Source: Thermaceae bacterium
Lineage (GTDB): Bacteria > Deinococcota > Deinococci > Deinococcales > Marinithermaceae
Assembly: GCA_027023345.1 (NCBI GenBank)
Contig: JALVVO010000262.1
Coordinates: forward strand, 1-6,291
Reading direction: 5' to 3'
DNA length: 6,291 bases
Shown: piece after piece, positions 6,144 to 6,291 of the stretch
How positions within the stretch are numbered: the first letter of the stretch is position 1
Layout: every line of letters starts with the position of its first letter
The notes under the pieces: generated by a model
What the model was told of the DNA's origin: nothing
Databases searched by the model: none
Seen by the model: only the letters and a program-made list of their open reading frames with translations
Program-made: the position numbers and the translations under genes

Positions 6144-6291
6144 ATGAAGGTCAAGGAGATTCGCGAGATCCTCCGGGCGATGGAGGCTACCGGGGCCAGC
6201 GAGCTCACCCTGGAGACCCCGGACTTCAAGATCCAGATCAAGCGCGGCGGGGCGGAGGTGCCGGTGCGGGTCGTCGAGGCCCCGCCGGCGC
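6144..6291 (+). CDS. accB: Biotin carboxyl carrier protein of acetyl-CoA carboxylase (3' end outside window)
   Basis: Forty-nine codons are visible from the ATG before the window ends. The N-terminus, MKVKEIREILRAMEATGASE followed by LTLETPDFKIQIKRGG, follows the BCCP pattern of a first helix, a G-x-SE-L turn, then two strands ending in a basic I-x-I-x-R/K. The PAP-rich linker begins at the edge (PVRVVEAPPA). The biotinylated MKM motif would lie downstream and cannot be checked. BCCP carries biotin between biotin carboxylase and carboxyltransferase, making malonyl-CoA for fatty acid synthesis. Position directly after efp, a common efp-accB-accC order, supports the call; accC is predicted next (inference). 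Confidence 0.88.
   Translation, partial: MKVKEIREILRAMEATGASELTLETPDFKIQIKRGGAEVPVRVVEAPPA

Overview
The window is GC-rich (about 70% by eye), densely packed bacterial chromosome with every gene on the + strand. Three things point to the Deinococcota, most likely a Thermaceae member such as Thermus, Oceanithermus or Marinithermus: a tandem gdhA-gdhB pair like the hetero-oligomeric glutamate dehydrogenase of Thermus thermophilus, an EF-P with arginine at the loop tip, and gene starts that look leaderless. The genus cannot be fixed from the sequence alone. There are no RNA genes, mobile elements, CRISPR arrays or large repeats, and no gene-free stretch longer than about 60 bases.

Layout, left to right. 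(1) The 3' part of gdhA (1-818) overlaps gdhB (815-2092) by 4 nt. Both encode glutamate dehydrogenase family proteins. GdhB keeps all the catalytic motifs I can check, whereas GdhA has lost several, which fits a regulatory subunit. (2) A 55-nt gap holds a GC-rich hairpin (possible terminator) and a possible -10 element. (3) A RimJ/RimL-type GNAT acetyltransferase (2148-2675) overlaps a complete transketolase gene (2672-4642) by 4 nt. (4) A conserved protein of unknown function, 299 aa (4652-5551). (5) efp, elongation factor P (5577-6134), followed 9 nt later by the start of accB, the biotin carboxyl carrier protein (6144 to the window end).

Functionally this is mostly housekeeping: ammonia/glutamate interconversion, non-oxidative pentose phosphate metabolism, translation of polyproline stretches, and the first step of fatty acid synthesis. 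The genes are not one pathway.

The most interesting feature is in the gene starts. Three genes (the acetyltransferase, tkt and the 4652 gene) lack a usable Shine-Dalgarno and have a TANNNT -10-like hexamer ending 6-7 nt before the start codon, as in leaderless promoters known from Deinococcus and Thermus. In two cases the TAG stop codon of the upstream gene is also the first half of this hexamer. By contrast gdhB and accB, which look like internal operon genes, have purine-rich ribosome binding sites, and efp has both a -10-like hexamer and a ribosome binding site. The second point of interest is the 299-aa protein, which carries strong motif-like segments but no function I can assign.
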